A stretch of 64,000 nucleotides of DNA from Prevotella sp. AGR2160 (GTDB lineage Bacteria; Bacteroidota; Bacteroidia; Bacteroidales; Bacteroidaceae), in assembly GCF_000424185.1 (NCBI RefSeq), contig NZ_AUJK01000004.1:1-64000 (forward strand). Reading direction: 5' to 3'. Shown one piece after another: positions 31,605 to 40,086 of the stretch. A program made the translations under genes and the position numbers. Below the pieces are notes generated by a model. The model searched no databases, had not been told where the DNA came from, and was given only the letters and a program-made list of their open reading frames with translations. The first letter of the stretch is position 1. Each line of letters starts with the position of its first letter.

Positions 31605-32765
31605 ATGCCAGAATCCAATTTCGTAGACTATGTGAAGATTTATTGCCGCTCAGGAAAGGGAGGCAGAGGATCCATGCATCTGCGCCACGTGAAGTACAAC
31701 CCCAATGGTGGTCCCGACGGTGGTGACGGTGGGCATGGCGGCAGCGTGATCCTGCGCGGCAACCATAACTACTGGACCCTCCTCCATCTGAAATACCAAC
31801 GGCATGTCTTCGCCGAACATGGTGGCAATGGTGGTCGTGACAAATGCCACGGCACCGACGGTAAGGATGTCTACATCGATGTTCCCTGTGGCACCGTCGT
31901 CTACAATGCGGAAACGGGCAAGTATATCTGTGACATCACCTACGACGGTCAGGAGGTGGTTCTTCTCAAGGGCGGCCGCGGTGGCCTTGGCAACTTTCAG
32001 TTCCGCACCTCCACTAACCAGGCACCGCGCTATGCACAGCCGGGAGAGCCCATGCAGGAGATGACGATCATCCTCGAGCTGAAACTTCTGGCAGATGTCG
32101 GTCTCGTCGGCTTTCCCAATGCCGGTAAGTCGACGCTCCTCTCCGCCCTCTCCAGTGCCCGTCCGAAGATCGCCAACTATCCCTTCACAACGTTGGAGCC
32201 TTCCTTGGGTATCGTCAGCTATCACGACCATAAGAGTTTCGTCATGGCCGATATCCCCGGCATTATTGAGGGCGCCAGTGAAGGCAAAGGCCTCGGACTC
32301 CGTTTCCTCCGCCATATCGAGCGCAACTCTCTGTTGCTCTTCATGGTTCCCGGAGATACCGACGACATCAAGAAAGACTACGAGGTCCTTCTCAATGAGT
32401 TGAAGAAATTCAACCCCGATATGCTCGACAAGCACCGCGTCCTTGCCGTTACGAAGTGTGACCTTCTCGACGACGAGCTCATCGACATGCTGAAAGAAAC
32501 ACTCCCCACCGACCTCCCTGTGGTCTTTATCTCTGCTGTTACGGGCAAGGGACTCGACGAGTTGAAAGATGTGCTGTGGCGCGAACTGAACTCCGAGAGC
32601 AATAAGCTCCAGGAGATTACGGCTGAGGACACCCTCGTCCACCGCGACAAGGACATGAAGCAGTTCAATGCTGAGCTGCAGGCAGAAGGTGAGGATGAGG
32701 ACATCGAATATCTCGATGACGACGCTATCGAGGATGCCGACGACGTTGAAGAAGTAAAAGATTAA
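31605..32765 (+). CDS. obg: Obg-family ribosome-assembly GTPase
   Basis: Obg binds the 50S subunit late in assembly and responds to ppGpp. The glycine-rich Obg fold (residues ~1-160, [20 protein letters not shown], then [12 protein letters not shown]) is followed by the G domain: G1 [18 protein letters not shown]3 [17 protein letters not shown]4 VTKCD, G5 ISAVTGKG. An acidic C-terminal tail ends the protein. Start at 31605 ([14 protein letters not shown]) matches the family; a longer frame from 31530 would include repeat DNA. 386 residues. The gap to adk is filled by two copies of the ACATGAT-type palindromic repeat. Confidence 0.95.
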   Translation: MPESNFVDYVKIYCRSGKGGRGSMHLRHVKYNPNGGPDGGDGGHGGSVILRGNHNYWTLLHLKYQRHVFAEHGGNGGRDKCHGTDGKDVYIDVPCGTVVYNAETGKYICDITYDGQEVVLLKGGRGGLGNFQFRTSTNQAPRYAQPGEPMQEMTIILELKLLADVGLVGFPNAGKSTLLSALSSARPKIANYPFTTLEPSLGIVSYHDHKSFVMADIPGIIEGASEGKGLGLRFLRHIERNSLLLFMVPGDTDDIKKDYEVLLNELKKFNPDMLDKHRVLAVTKCDLLDDELIDMLKETLPTDLPVVFISAVTGKGLDELKDVLWRELNSESNKLQEITAEDTLVHRDKDMKQFNAELQAEGEDEDIEYLDDDAIEDADDVEEVKD

Positions 32766-32827
32766 AAAAGTAAAGAAGTAATAAGTTGGACCGCACTCTA
32801 AAATTGGATCGAGGAGAATTGAAAGTT

Positions 32828-33607
32828 ATGGCACCGGAACTATTCTATTACAGTTTGGGAGCATCAGTCACCGCCTTCTCCACGACCCGACAGGGTGGTG
32901 TCAGCGAGGGCAACTATGGATCATTCAATATCAATGCTTACTGCGGAGATACGGTTTTTGCCATCCAACAAAATAGGAAGCTACTGGCAGAAACACTGCA
33001 TATCTCCGATGACCATATCATCATGCCCCATCAGGTCCATCACGCCGTCAACCACATCATCGATCTAACTTTCCTCGCCCTCTCTGCAGACAAACAGACA
33101 GCTGCCCTCGAAGGGATTGACAGCCTGACAACTGATATCCCGGGAATCTGCATCGGCATTTCTACGGCTGACTGTGTCCCCGTTCTCCTCTACGACCCCG
33201 TCCACCATGCCTCCGCCGCCATTCATGCCGGTTGGCGCGGCACGGTCCAGCGGATCGTTGAGCATACGGTCCAGACAATGCAGACCACTTATCATACCGA
33301 TCCCCATGACCTTCATGCCGTTATCGGTCCCTGTATCTCTCTTGATGCCTTTGAGGTCGGTCAGGAAGTCTACGACGCTTTTGCCGCCGAGGGCTTCGAG
33401 ATGAAAAAGATCGCACGTCATTACAAGAAATGGCATATCGACCTTCCTGTCTGCAACTGGCTGCAACTGGAACATACCGGTGTGCTGGCAAAGAATATCA
33501 TTCTCTCCGGCATCTGTACTTATAACAGCAGTGACCGCTTCTTCTCCGCCCGAAAACTCGGACAACAATCTGGCCGCATCTATACAGGTATCATTTTAAA
33601 GAAGTAA
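32828..33607 (+). CDS. pgeF: Laccase-domain (YfiH/PgeF) purine nucleosidase-type protein
   Basis: Family members are zinc/copper-site proteins shown to act as purine nucleoside phosphorylase or adenosine deaminase, and the E. coli one helps peptidoglycan editing. The three ligands are in place: His in MPHQVHHAVNH, Cys in STADCVPVLLYDP, His in AIHAGWRGTVQ. I chose ATG 32828 (MAPELFYYSLGAS), which has a GAGGAGA ribosome site 11 bp upstream, over a TTG at 32786. 259 residues, complete. It follows obg by ~60 bp of A-rich, AAGTAAAGAAG-type sequence; a cell-wall protein gene follows. Confidence 0.88.
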   Translation: MAPELFYYSLGASVTAFSTTRQGGVSEGNYGSFNINAYCGDTVFAIQQNRKLLAETLHISDDHIIMPHQVHHAVNHIIDLTFLALSADKQTAALEGIDSLTTDIPGICIGISTADCVPVLLYDPVHHASAAIHAGWRGTVQRIVEHTVQTMQTTYHTDPHDLHAVIGPCISLDAFEVGQEVYDAFAAEGFEMKKIARHYKKWHIDLPVCNWLQLEHTGVLAKNIILSGICTYNSSDRFFSARKLGQQSGRIYTGIILKK

Positions 33608-33645
33608 AGAAGTTAAAAAGTAAAGAAGCAAAAAAGTAAAAGCCC
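33595..33645. repeat. AAGTAAAGAAG low-complexity spacer
   Basis: A run of AAAGAAGTAAAGAAGTTAAA-type units fills the gap between the laccase-domain and M23 genes. A similar stretch lies at 32752-32784 after obg. It is purine-rich without a hairpin. Confidence 0.5.
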
Positions 33646-33647
33646 CT

Positions 33648-34820
33648 ATGAAACAAATAAACCGAAAACTATTCTACATTTCGATCCTCCTGCCTTTCTT
33701 TCTCCTTGTCAGCGCCTTCATGCCGGCTAGGAAGACTTTCACTACCGCAGAACAACAACAGATTAACATTGCTACCCCTGGGCTCTTCCGCAAAGGGCCT
33801 TCTTTCACCATTGATCTTAGCCAACTCAGCAAAAATGGCTATTCATTCCCACTGCCTGTGGGAAAGGCACTGCAACGACAGGACTTTCTGGAGATCACGA
33901 CGAGTAAGGGCGATGCCGTCAAGGCCATGTTCGACGGTACCGTCCGACTGAGTCGTAAGACCACACAGTATGGCAACGTCATCGTCATCCGCCACGACAA
34001 CGGACTGGAGACCGTCTACGCCAACAACGCACAGAACCTCGTCGATGTCGGCGACCATGTCCGTGCCGGACAGACGATCGCCATCGTTGGGGAACGCAAC
34101 GACCGCATCTACTGCCTCTTCTCCATCATGATCAATGGCTCCCGTATTAATCCCGCCATGCTGCTGGAGCTTCGCAGTCATCAGCTTCGTCAAGAGACCC
34201 TCATCTGCAAACGAACAGGCAGAAATGTCCGCCTCTCTGTCTCCGGCAATACCACAGAGGAAAGCGCCAGAGCAGCAGCAGAGCGTCACAGCAAAGGCCT
34301 CATAGTCAACAGCCTCGATCCCGACGATGCCGGCGATGATCCCTTTCTGACCAACAGCACCTTCCGCCTTGACCTTCAGAAACTCGAGAAGAATCACTGG
34401 GCCTATCCCCTCCCCGGCAGTCATGTCATCAGTCCCTATGGCGGCCGCCGCAATCATGCCGGTGTGGACATCAAGACCCGTCCCAATGATCCCATCCTTG
34501 CCGCCTTCGACGGTATCGTCATGCGCAGCGGGCCCTATTATGGTTATGGCAACTGCATCGTCATCCGTCACGCCTATGGCTTCGAAACCCTCTACAGTCA
34601 TCAAAGCCGGAATATTGTCAAGATCGGCCAACATGTCAAGGCTGGTCAAGTCATCGGCTATACGGGGCGAACGGGTCGCGCCACAACGGAGCACCTCCAC
34701 TTCGAAATCCATTTCAAAGGGCGCCGTATCAATCCCGCCATGCTCTTCAACCATAGTGAGAAGCGCCTCCAGGCCTCCACGCTCATCCTGCAGAGCAATG
34801 GTAGCGTGAAGAAGATGTAG
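33648..34820 (+). CDS. M23-family peptidoglycan endopeptidase with two LytM domains, the first degenerate
   Basis: A signal peptide or anchor (RKLFYISILLPFFLLVSAFM) precedes two LytM-like domains. The second (about residues 245-365) has the zinc motifs: NHAGVDIKTRPNDPILAAFD (HxxxD) and EHLHFEIHFKGRRINPAMLF (HxH), so it should cut peptide cross-links. The first (about 60-185) has the same fold repeats (VKAMFDGTVRLSRKTTQYGN, then HDNGLETVYANNAQNLVDVG) but no zinc ligands: HxxxD is absent and the HxH position reads IYCLFSIMI. Such dead domains usually bind or regulate. The TAG stop lies in a palindromic repeat. Confidence 0.85.
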   Translation: MKQINRKLFYISILLPFFLLVSAFMPARKTFTTAEQQQINIATPGLFRKGPSFTIDLSQLSKNGYSFPLPVGKALQRQDFLEITTSKGDAVKAMFDGTVRLSRKTTQYGNVIVIRHDNGLETVYANNAQNLVDVGDHVRAGQTIAIVGERNDRIYCLFSIMINGSRINPAMLLELRSHQLRQETLICKRTGRNVRLSVSGNTTEESARAAAERHSKGLIVNSLDPDDAGDDPFLTNSTFRLDLQKLEKNHWAYPLPGSHVISPYGGRRNHAGVDIKTRPNDPILAAFDGIVMRSGPYYGYGNCIVIRHAYGFETLYSHQSRNIVKIGQHVKAGQVIGYTGRTGRATTEHLHFEIHFKGRRINPAMLFNHSEKRLQASTLILQSNGSVKKM

Positions 34821-34882
34821 GGATTCATTTATGATAGTCCGTGCTACCGCCCATGTAGGAATATGATAATCATGTCCCTACA
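34816..34882. repeat. Two copies of the ATGAT palindromic repeat after the M23 gene
   Basis: TGTAGGGATTCATTTATGAT (start of 34816-34841; supplies the TAG stop at 34818-34820) and a second unit at 34854-34882 with TGTAGG and CCTACA ends. Both belong to the dispersed family found in many gaps of this window. Confidence 0.75.
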
Positions 34883-34995
34883 CTTGAGGCAGAACAAGTA
34901 TAACTATTAAAAATAAAAAAAAAAGCGTTTTTTCCACAACTATTCCCGGGAATTTTGTAACTTTGCACACTGATATATCAAATTTTAAAAAATAT

Positions 34996-35589
34996 ATGGC
35001 TGAAGCAAAGAAAATCAAGACTGCGTTGATCTCAGTCTTTCACAAAGATGGTCTCGAAGAGCTGCTGAAGAAGCTAAACGAGGAGGGTGTAAAATTCCTC
35101 AGCACCGGTGGTACACAGAAATTTATTGAGTCCTTGGGCTATGACTGCCAGAAGGTAGAAGATGTCACCACCTATCCTTCCATTCTTGGTGGCCGTGTGA
35201 AAACCCTGCATCCGAAAATCTTCGGAGGCATCCTGGCGCGTCGTGACAATGCCGGCGACCAGGCTCAGATGAAAGAATATGATATTCCCGCTATAGACCT
35301 TGTTATCGTTGATCTCTATCCATTTGAGCAGACCGTAGCCAGCGGTGCCAGCGAGCAGGATATTATTGAGAAGATTGATATCGGCGGTATCTCCCTCATC
35401 CGTGCCGGAGCCAAGAACTTCAAGGATGTCGTCATCGTCCCGAGCAAGGCAGAGTATCCTGTCCTCCTCGACATTCTCAACAAGAAGGGTGCCCAGACGG
35501 ATATTGAAGACCGCAAGATGTTTGCCGAGCGCGCCTTCGGCGTGAGCAGTCATTACGACACGGCTATCCACGCGTGGTTTGCCAAATAA
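34996..35589 (+). CDS. purH: IMP cyclohydrolase (N-terminal domain of PurH, stand-alone)
   Basis: This domain closes FAICAR to IMP, the last step of purine synthesis. The 197-residue protein matches the MGS-like N-terminal half of PurH: KIKTALISVFHKDGLEELLK, FLSTGGTQKFIESLG, GRVKTLHPKIFGGILARRDN, VIVDLYPFEQTVASG and IDIGGISLIRAGAKNFKDV. It stops with ERAFGVSSHYDTAIHAWFAK, where the AICAR transformylase domain would begin in the usual ~510-residue fusion. The transformylase must be elsewhere. Start at 34996 is chosen because a -7 box (TAACTTTG, 34958-34965) places transcription start after the ATG at 34963. It leads the mreB operon region. Confidence 0.85.
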   Translation: MAEAKKIKTALISVFHKDGLEELLKKLNEEGVKFLSTGGTQKFIESLGYDCQKVEDVTTYPSILGGRVKTLHPKIFGGILARRDNAGDQAQMKEYDIPAIDLVIVDLYPFEQTVASGASEQDIIEKIDIGGISLIRAGAKNFKDVVIVPSKAEYPVLLDILNKKGAQTDIEDRKMFAERAFGVSSHYDTAIHAWFAK

Positions 35590-35657
35590 ACGGAATGCCA
35601 GCCCGGAGAATTTTTCTCCGGGACCAACAAAAGAAATAAAAAACAACAAAAAGAAAA

Positions 35658-36680
35658 ATGGGATTTTTCTCTTTCATACAAGAAATTGCGATGGACCTGG
35701 GAACGGCCAACACGATCATCATCAGTGATGACAAGATCGTTGTCGACGAGCCCTCTGTCGTGGCCCTTGACCGCCGTACGGACAAGATGATTGCCGTAGG
35801 CGAGAAAGCCAAAATGATGTACGAGAAGACGCATGACAACATCCGTACCATCCGTCCGTTGAAAGATGGTGTCATCGCCGACTTCACGGCTTGCGAGCAG
35901 ATGATGCGCGGTCTGATCAAGATGGTGCATACGGGCAGCCGTTTCTTCTCCCCCTCTCTGCGTATGGTCATCGGTGTCCCCTCCGGTTCCACGGAGGTAG
36001 AGCTCCGCGCCGTCCGCGACTCTGCCGAGCATGCCGACGGCCGTGATGTCTACCTCATCTTCGAGCCCATGGCTGCCGCCATCGGTATCGGTATTGATGT
36101 CGAAGCACCTGAAGGAAATATGATCGTCGATATCGGCGGTGGCTCCACGGAAATCGCCGTCATCTCCCTCGGCGGTATCGTGAGCAACAACTCCATCCGT
36201 ACTGCCGGTGATGACCTCACGGCAGACATCCAGGAATATATGAGTCGTCAGCATAACGTGAAGATCAGTGAGCGTATGGCTGAGCGTATCAAAATCCATG
36301 TCGGCTCTGCTCTCACCGACCTCGGCGACGAGGCTCCGGAGGATTTCATCGTCCATGGACCTAACCGTATCACGGCTCTGCCTATGGAGGTGCCCGTATG
36401 CTATCAGGAGATTGCTCATTGCCTCGACAAAACGGTGGCAAAGATTGAGAATGCCGTTCTCTCGGCCCTTGAGAACACACCGCCGGAGCTCTATGCCGAC
36501 ATTGTCAAGAACGGTATCTGGCTCACTGGTGGTGGTGCCCTGCTCCGCGGACTTGACAAGCGTCTCGAAGATAAAATCAATATTCCGTTCCATATTGCTG
36601 ACGATCCGTTGCACAGTGTTGCCAAGGGTGCTGGCGTGGCATTGAAGAATGTCGACCGGTTCTCCTTCCTCATGCGCTAA
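35658..36680 (+). CDS. mreB: Rod-shape actin homologue MreB
   Basis: MreB polymerises under the membrane and directs side-wall growth. The actin-fold motifs are clear: MDLGTANTIIISDDKIVVDE (phosphate 1), VIGVPSGSTEVELRAVRDSA, EPMAAAIGIGIDVEAPEGNM, DIGGGSTEIAVISLGGIVSN (phosphate 2), and GIWLTGGGALLRGLDKRL (adenosine). 340 residues is standard. It begins 68 bp after purH and is followed by a 147-bp gap with a long hairpin repeat before mreC, so part of the transcription may stop there. Confidence 0.96.
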   Translation: MGFFSFIQEIAMDLGTANTIIISDDKIVVDEPSVVALDRRTDKMIAVGEKAKMMYEKTHDNIRTIRPLKDGVIADFTACEQMMRGLIKMVHTGSRFFSPSLRMVIGVPSGSTEVELRAVRDSAEHADGRDVYLIFEPMAAAIGIGIDVEAPEGNMIVDIGGGSTEIAVISLGGIVSNNSIRTAGDDLTADIQEYMSRQHNVKISERMAERIKIHVGSALTDLGDEAPEDFIVHGPNRITALPMEVPVCYQEIAHCLDKTVAKIENAVLSALENTPPELYADIVKNGIWLTGGGALLRGLDKRLEDKINIPFHIADDPLHSVAKGAGVALKNVDRFSFLMR

Positions 36681-36754
36681 CGGGCCGTGGTAGGGGCCTG
36701 CCCCGTGTACGCCCTTCTTTCCGGGGGCTGCCGCCGTGCATGCCTCAAAACCAT

Positions 36755-36810
36755 GTAGGGACGTATCTCCATGCCTGCCGCAGGCTCGCATCATGGAGAT
36801 ATGCCCCTAC
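36755..36810. repeat. Long-hairpin variant of the GTAGGG repeat between mreB and mreC
   Basis: GTAGGGACGTATCTCCATG (36755-36773) faces CATGGAGATATGCCCCTAC (36792-36810), nearly complementary over 19 bases. The arms differ from the usual ATGAT core but share the GTAGGG ends. It could stall RNA polymerase or stabilise mreB mRNA. Confidence 0.7.
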
Positions 36811-36827
36811 TTGCGCATAAAGATTAT

Positions 36828-37706
36828 ATGAGGAATTTAATAGAATTTCTGACCAAATACAACCACTGGTTTCTCTTTATCCTCCTTGAGGTGATCAGCA
36901 TGGTCCTGCTCTTTCAGGGTAACAGTTATCAGGGCAGTGTATGGTTTTCATCCGCCAATATCCTTGCGGGGAAGATCTACGAGTGGAATGCCGATCTCGA
37001 CCAGTTCTTCTCCCTTTCAGCCGTCAACGAGCAGCTCACCCAGCGCAACGTGTTCCTTGAGCGTGAGGTGGAGGATCTCAACGAGCGGCTGATGAAGGCC
37101 ACCAAGGATACGACGGCGATGAAACATAACCAGTTTGCCCTGCTCAACAGTTACAAACTCATCCCCGCGAAGGTCGTCGACAACTCCATCAACAAACTTG
37201 ACAACTTCATCACCATCGACAAGGGTTCCCTCGACGGAATCCATAAAGACATGGGTGTCGTCAGCGGCACCGGTGTGGTGGGCATCATCTACCTCGTTGG
37301 CCTCCACTACTCCGTCGTCATCCCTGTCCTCAACAGTCAGAGCAATATCAGCGTATCCATTCAGGGCCGCGGCTATTTTGGTTACCTCCACTGGCGTGGT
37401 GGCAGCAGCCGCCATGCCTGGGTCGATGACGTGCCCCGCCACGCAAAGTTCCGGCTTTACGATAAGGTTGTCACGAGTGGCTATTCCTCCGTATTTCCTC
37501 CCGGTGTAATGGTCGGCAAGATTCTTCATGTCTATAACTCTCCCGACGGATTAAGTTACCGCATGATGGTTGAGTTGGCTACCGACTTCGGTGATCTGCG
37601 TGATGTCTGTGTCATTGATGACGCGATGATGAAGGAGCGCATCCAGATCATGCGCGCCGCGGAAGATTCCATCAAACCTAAAGAAGAAGGAGAGGAGAAC
37701 AACTGA
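36828..37706 (+). CDS. mreC: Rod-shape protein MreC
   Basis: MreC is a periplasmic, single-pass scaffold of the elongation machine that activates PBP2-RodA. One N-terminal membrane helix (WFLFILLEVISMVLLFQ) is followed by a coiled coil (about residues 60-95, QLTQRNVFLEREVEDLNERL) and the beta-rich domain (NKLDNFITIDKGSLDGIHKD, MGVVSGTGVVGIIYLVG, YDKVVTSGYSSVFPPGVMVG). The start at 36828 (MRNLIEFLTKYNHW) is chosen because the frame opening at 36771 begins inside the hairpin repeat. 292 residues. It ends 1 bp before mreD. Confidence 0.93.
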   Translation: MRNLIEFLTKYNHWFLFILLEVISMVLLFQGNSYQGSVWFSSANILAGKIYEWNADLDQFFSLSAVNEQLTQRNVFLEREVEDLNERLMKATKDTTAMKHNQFALLNSYKLIPAKVVDNSINKLDNFITIDKGSLDGIHKDMGVVSGTGVVGIIYLVGLHYSVVIPVLNSQSNISVSIQGRGYFGYLHWRGGSSRHAWVDDVPRHAKFRLYDKVVTSGYSSVFPPGVMVGKILHVYNSPDGLSYRMMVELATDFGDLRDVCVIDDAMMKERIQIMRAAEDSIKPKEEGEENN

Positions 37707-37707
37707 T

Positions 37708-38208
37708 ATGAATATAGAAACGATCAACCGGATACTGACATTCATCGTCCTTGTGCTCGCACAGGCCTTGGTGCTCAACCATATCCATCTCTTCGGCATG
37801 GCGACGCCACTGCTCTACGTGATGTTCGCACTCCATTTCCGCCGCAACTATCCGCGGTGGGGCGTGCTACTGTGGTGCTTCGGCATCGGACTGGCCGTTG
37901 ACACCTTCAGCAACACTCCCGGTGTTGCCGCCGGTTCCATGACGCTCATTGGACTCCTCCAGCCCTATGTCATGCGGCCCTTCATCCCACGCGACAGTGC
38001 CGACGACTTTACGCCTTCCATTCGCACGATGGGCTTCTCCCCATTCTTCTATTACATGTTCACCCTGGTGGTGGTCTACTGTACGATATTCTTCTCCTTG
38101 GAGCAGTTTGAGTTCTTCAGCAGTCTCCGATGGTTGGGCTGTGTCATGGGCAGCATCATCCTCACGACGCTGCTTATCATTGTCATCGAAAATCTAAGGA
38201 AGAAATAA
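37708..38208 (+). CDS. mreD: Rod-shape protein MreD
   Basis: This 166-residue integral membrane protein has five or so helices (RILTFIVLVLAQALVLNHIH, VLLWCFGIGLAVDTFSNTPG, FYYMFTLVVVYCTIFFSLEQ). The GIGLAVDTFSNTPG segment is typical of Bacteroidetes MreD. It forms part of the elongasome with MreC and RodA. Start follows the mreC TGA by one base, so the genes are translationally coupled. Confidence 0.9.
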   Translation: MNIETINRILTFIVLVLAQALVLNHIHLFGMATPLLYVMFALHFRRNYPRWGVLLWCFGIGLAVDTFSNTPGVAAGSMTLIGLLQPYVMRPFIPRDSADDFTPSIRTMGFSPFFYYMFTLVVVYCTIFFSLEQFEFFSSLRWLGCVMGSIILTTLLIIVIENLRKK

Positions 38209-38232
38209 TCACTTTATGGAGGAAGTCAGAAA

Positions 38233-40086
38233 ATGATGAAAGATTTTGAGTTGGACAACCGACGCTATGTCATCGCAGGCATTGCCATCGCTATAGTGGT
38301 GATCTACTGCATCCGCCTGTTCTCCCTGCAAGTGATGAGTGATGACTATAAGAAAAATGCCGACTCCAACGCTTTTCTTAAACAGATCGAATATCCTGCC
38401 CGTGGTGCCATCTATGACCGCACGGGTAAGCTGCTGGTGTTCAACCAGCCTTCCTACGATCTGATGATTGTCACCAATGAGGCCAAAGGCCATCTCGACA
38501 CCCTTGACTTCTGTCAGTCGCTCGGTATCACCGTAGAGCAGTTTCGTCAGCGTCTGGCCGATATCAAGGACTACAGCAAGAACCCGGGCTATTCGAAGTT
38601 CACCCAACAGGTGTTTATGACTCAGCTCTCCGACAAGGACTATAGTGTCTTCCAGGAGAAGATGTTCCGCTTCCCTGGTTTCTATATCCAGCGCCGTACC
38701 ATCCGTCAGTATGAGTATCCTTATGCTGCCCATGTCCTCGGTGACGTCGGTGAAGTTAACGATGCTGATATTGAGGAGGATCCTTACTATCAGGCCGGTG
38801 ACTATATCGGTAAGATGGGTATAGAGAAGAGCTATGAGAAAGATCTGCGTGGCATCAAAGGCGTACAGATCCTGCTGCGTGATGCTCATGGCCGTATCCA
38901 GGGCCATTATCAGAATGGCAAATACGACCGTCGTCCTGTTGCCGGCCGTGACCTGACGCTCGGAATCGACATCCGCCTCCAAGCCCTCGCCGAGCGTATG
39001 CTCGAAGGCAAGATTGGTGCCGTTGTGTGTATCGAGCCCTCCACGGGTCAGGTGCTCTGTATGGCTTCCTCCCCTACCTATGATCCCCGTAAGCTCGTAG
39101 GAAAGATGCGTGGCAAGATGCATAAATACTTGTCGCATAACGTTTGGAAGCCATTGCTGAACCGTAGCATCCAGGGCCAGTATCCGCCGGGCTCTACCTT
39201 CAAGACCTCCCAGGCGCTGACGTTCCTCACGGAGGGGATTATCACGCCGCAGACACAGTATCCCTGCAACCACGGCTTCAACTACAAAGGTCTGCACGTT
39301 GGTTGTCACGGCCATGCGTCTCCGCTGTCGGTGATTCCGGCCATCCAGACCTCGTGCAACGGCTTCTTCTGTTGGGGTCTCTTCCACATGATGTCCGACC
39401 GTGCGAAATATCCCACCGTACAAATTGCCATGAACCGTTGGCGTGACTATATGGTCTCCATGGGCTTCGGCTATAAGCTCGGCATCGACCTGCCGGGAGA
39501 GAAGCGCGGTCTGATCCCGAACGCACAGTATTATGACCATGCCTATAAAGGCTCATGGAACGGTCTGACGATCATCTCCATCGCTATCGGTCAGGGAGAG
39601 GTGAACCTCACACCGCTGCAGATCGCCAACCTCGGTGCCACCATCGCCAACCGTGGTTATTACTATATTCCCCATGTGGTAGCGAAGATCAAAGGTCGCC
39701 ATCTCCCTGCGAAATACTTTAAGAAGCACTGGACAATGGCTAACCGCGCCGCCTATGACGTTGTCGTCGCCGGTATGCGCGCCTCCGCCCTCGGCGGTAC
39801 GTGTAAGGCGCTCAACGGTCTGCCCTTCCCGGCTTGCGGAAAGACGGGTACGGCGCAGAACCGTGGCCAGGACCACTCCGTCTTCATGGGCTTCGCACCG
39901 ATGAACAAGCCCAGGATCGCCATGGCGGTCTATGTCGAGAATGGTGGCTTCGGTGCTGACTTCGCCGTACCTATCGGTAAAGTTCTAATGGAACAATATA
40001 TCACAGGTAAACTCAGTAAGGCTGCCGAGAATGAGGCTGCCGAACTTCAGAAACGTAGAATAGCTTATGGAAAGGCCAATCGATAA
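38233..40086 (+). CDS. mrdA: Penicillin-binding protein 2 (elongation transpeptidase)
   Basis: PBP2 cross-links side-wall peptidoglycan. It has a short cytoplasmic start, one membrane helix (YVIAGIAIAIVVIYCIRLFS) and a PBP dimer domain (~40-200, IEYPARGAIYDRTGKLLVFN). The transpeptidase domain carries the three active-site motifs: SxxK in PPGSTFKTSQAL, SxN in QTSCNGFFCWG, and KTG in CGKTGTAQNRG. 617 residues is typical. A GGAGG ribosome site lies upstream, with a second possible ATG at 38236. It overlaps rodA by 20 bp, so the synthase pair is coupled. Confidence 0.95.
   Translation: MMKDFELDNRRYVIAGIAIAIVVIYCIRLFSLQVMSDDYKKNADSNAFLKQIEYPARGAIYDRTGKLLVFNQPSYDLMIVTNEAKGHLDTLDFCQSLGITVEQFRQRLADIKDYSKNPGYSKFTQQVFMTQLSDKDYSVFQEKMFRFPGFYIQRRTIRQYEYPYAAHVLGDVGEVNDADIEEDPYYQAGDYIGKMGIEKSYEKDLRGIKGVQILLRDAHGRIQGHYQNGKYDRRPVAGRDLTLGIDIRLQALAERMLEGKIGAVVCIEPSTGQVLCMASSPTYDPRKLVGKMRGKMHKYLSHNVWKPLLNRSIQGQYPPGSTFKTSQALTFLTEGIITPQTQYPCNHGFNYKGLHVGCHGHASPLSVIPAIQTSCNGFFCWGLFHMMSDRAKYPTVQIAMNRWRDYMVSMGFGYKLGIDLPGEKRGLIPNAQYYDHAYKGSWNGLTIISIAIGQGEVNLTPLQIANLGATIANRGYYYIPHVVAKIKGRHLPAKYFKKHWTMANRAAYDVVVAGMRASALGGTCKALNGLPFPACGKTGTAQNRGQDHSVFMGFAPMNKPRIAMAVYVENGGFGADFAVPIGKVLMEQYITGKLSKAAENEAAELQKRRIAYGKANR

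Noticed and set aside
38209-39540. 443-codon antisense frame opposite mrdA
   Set aside because: Shadow of the PBP2 gene; no recognisable domain and no promoter.
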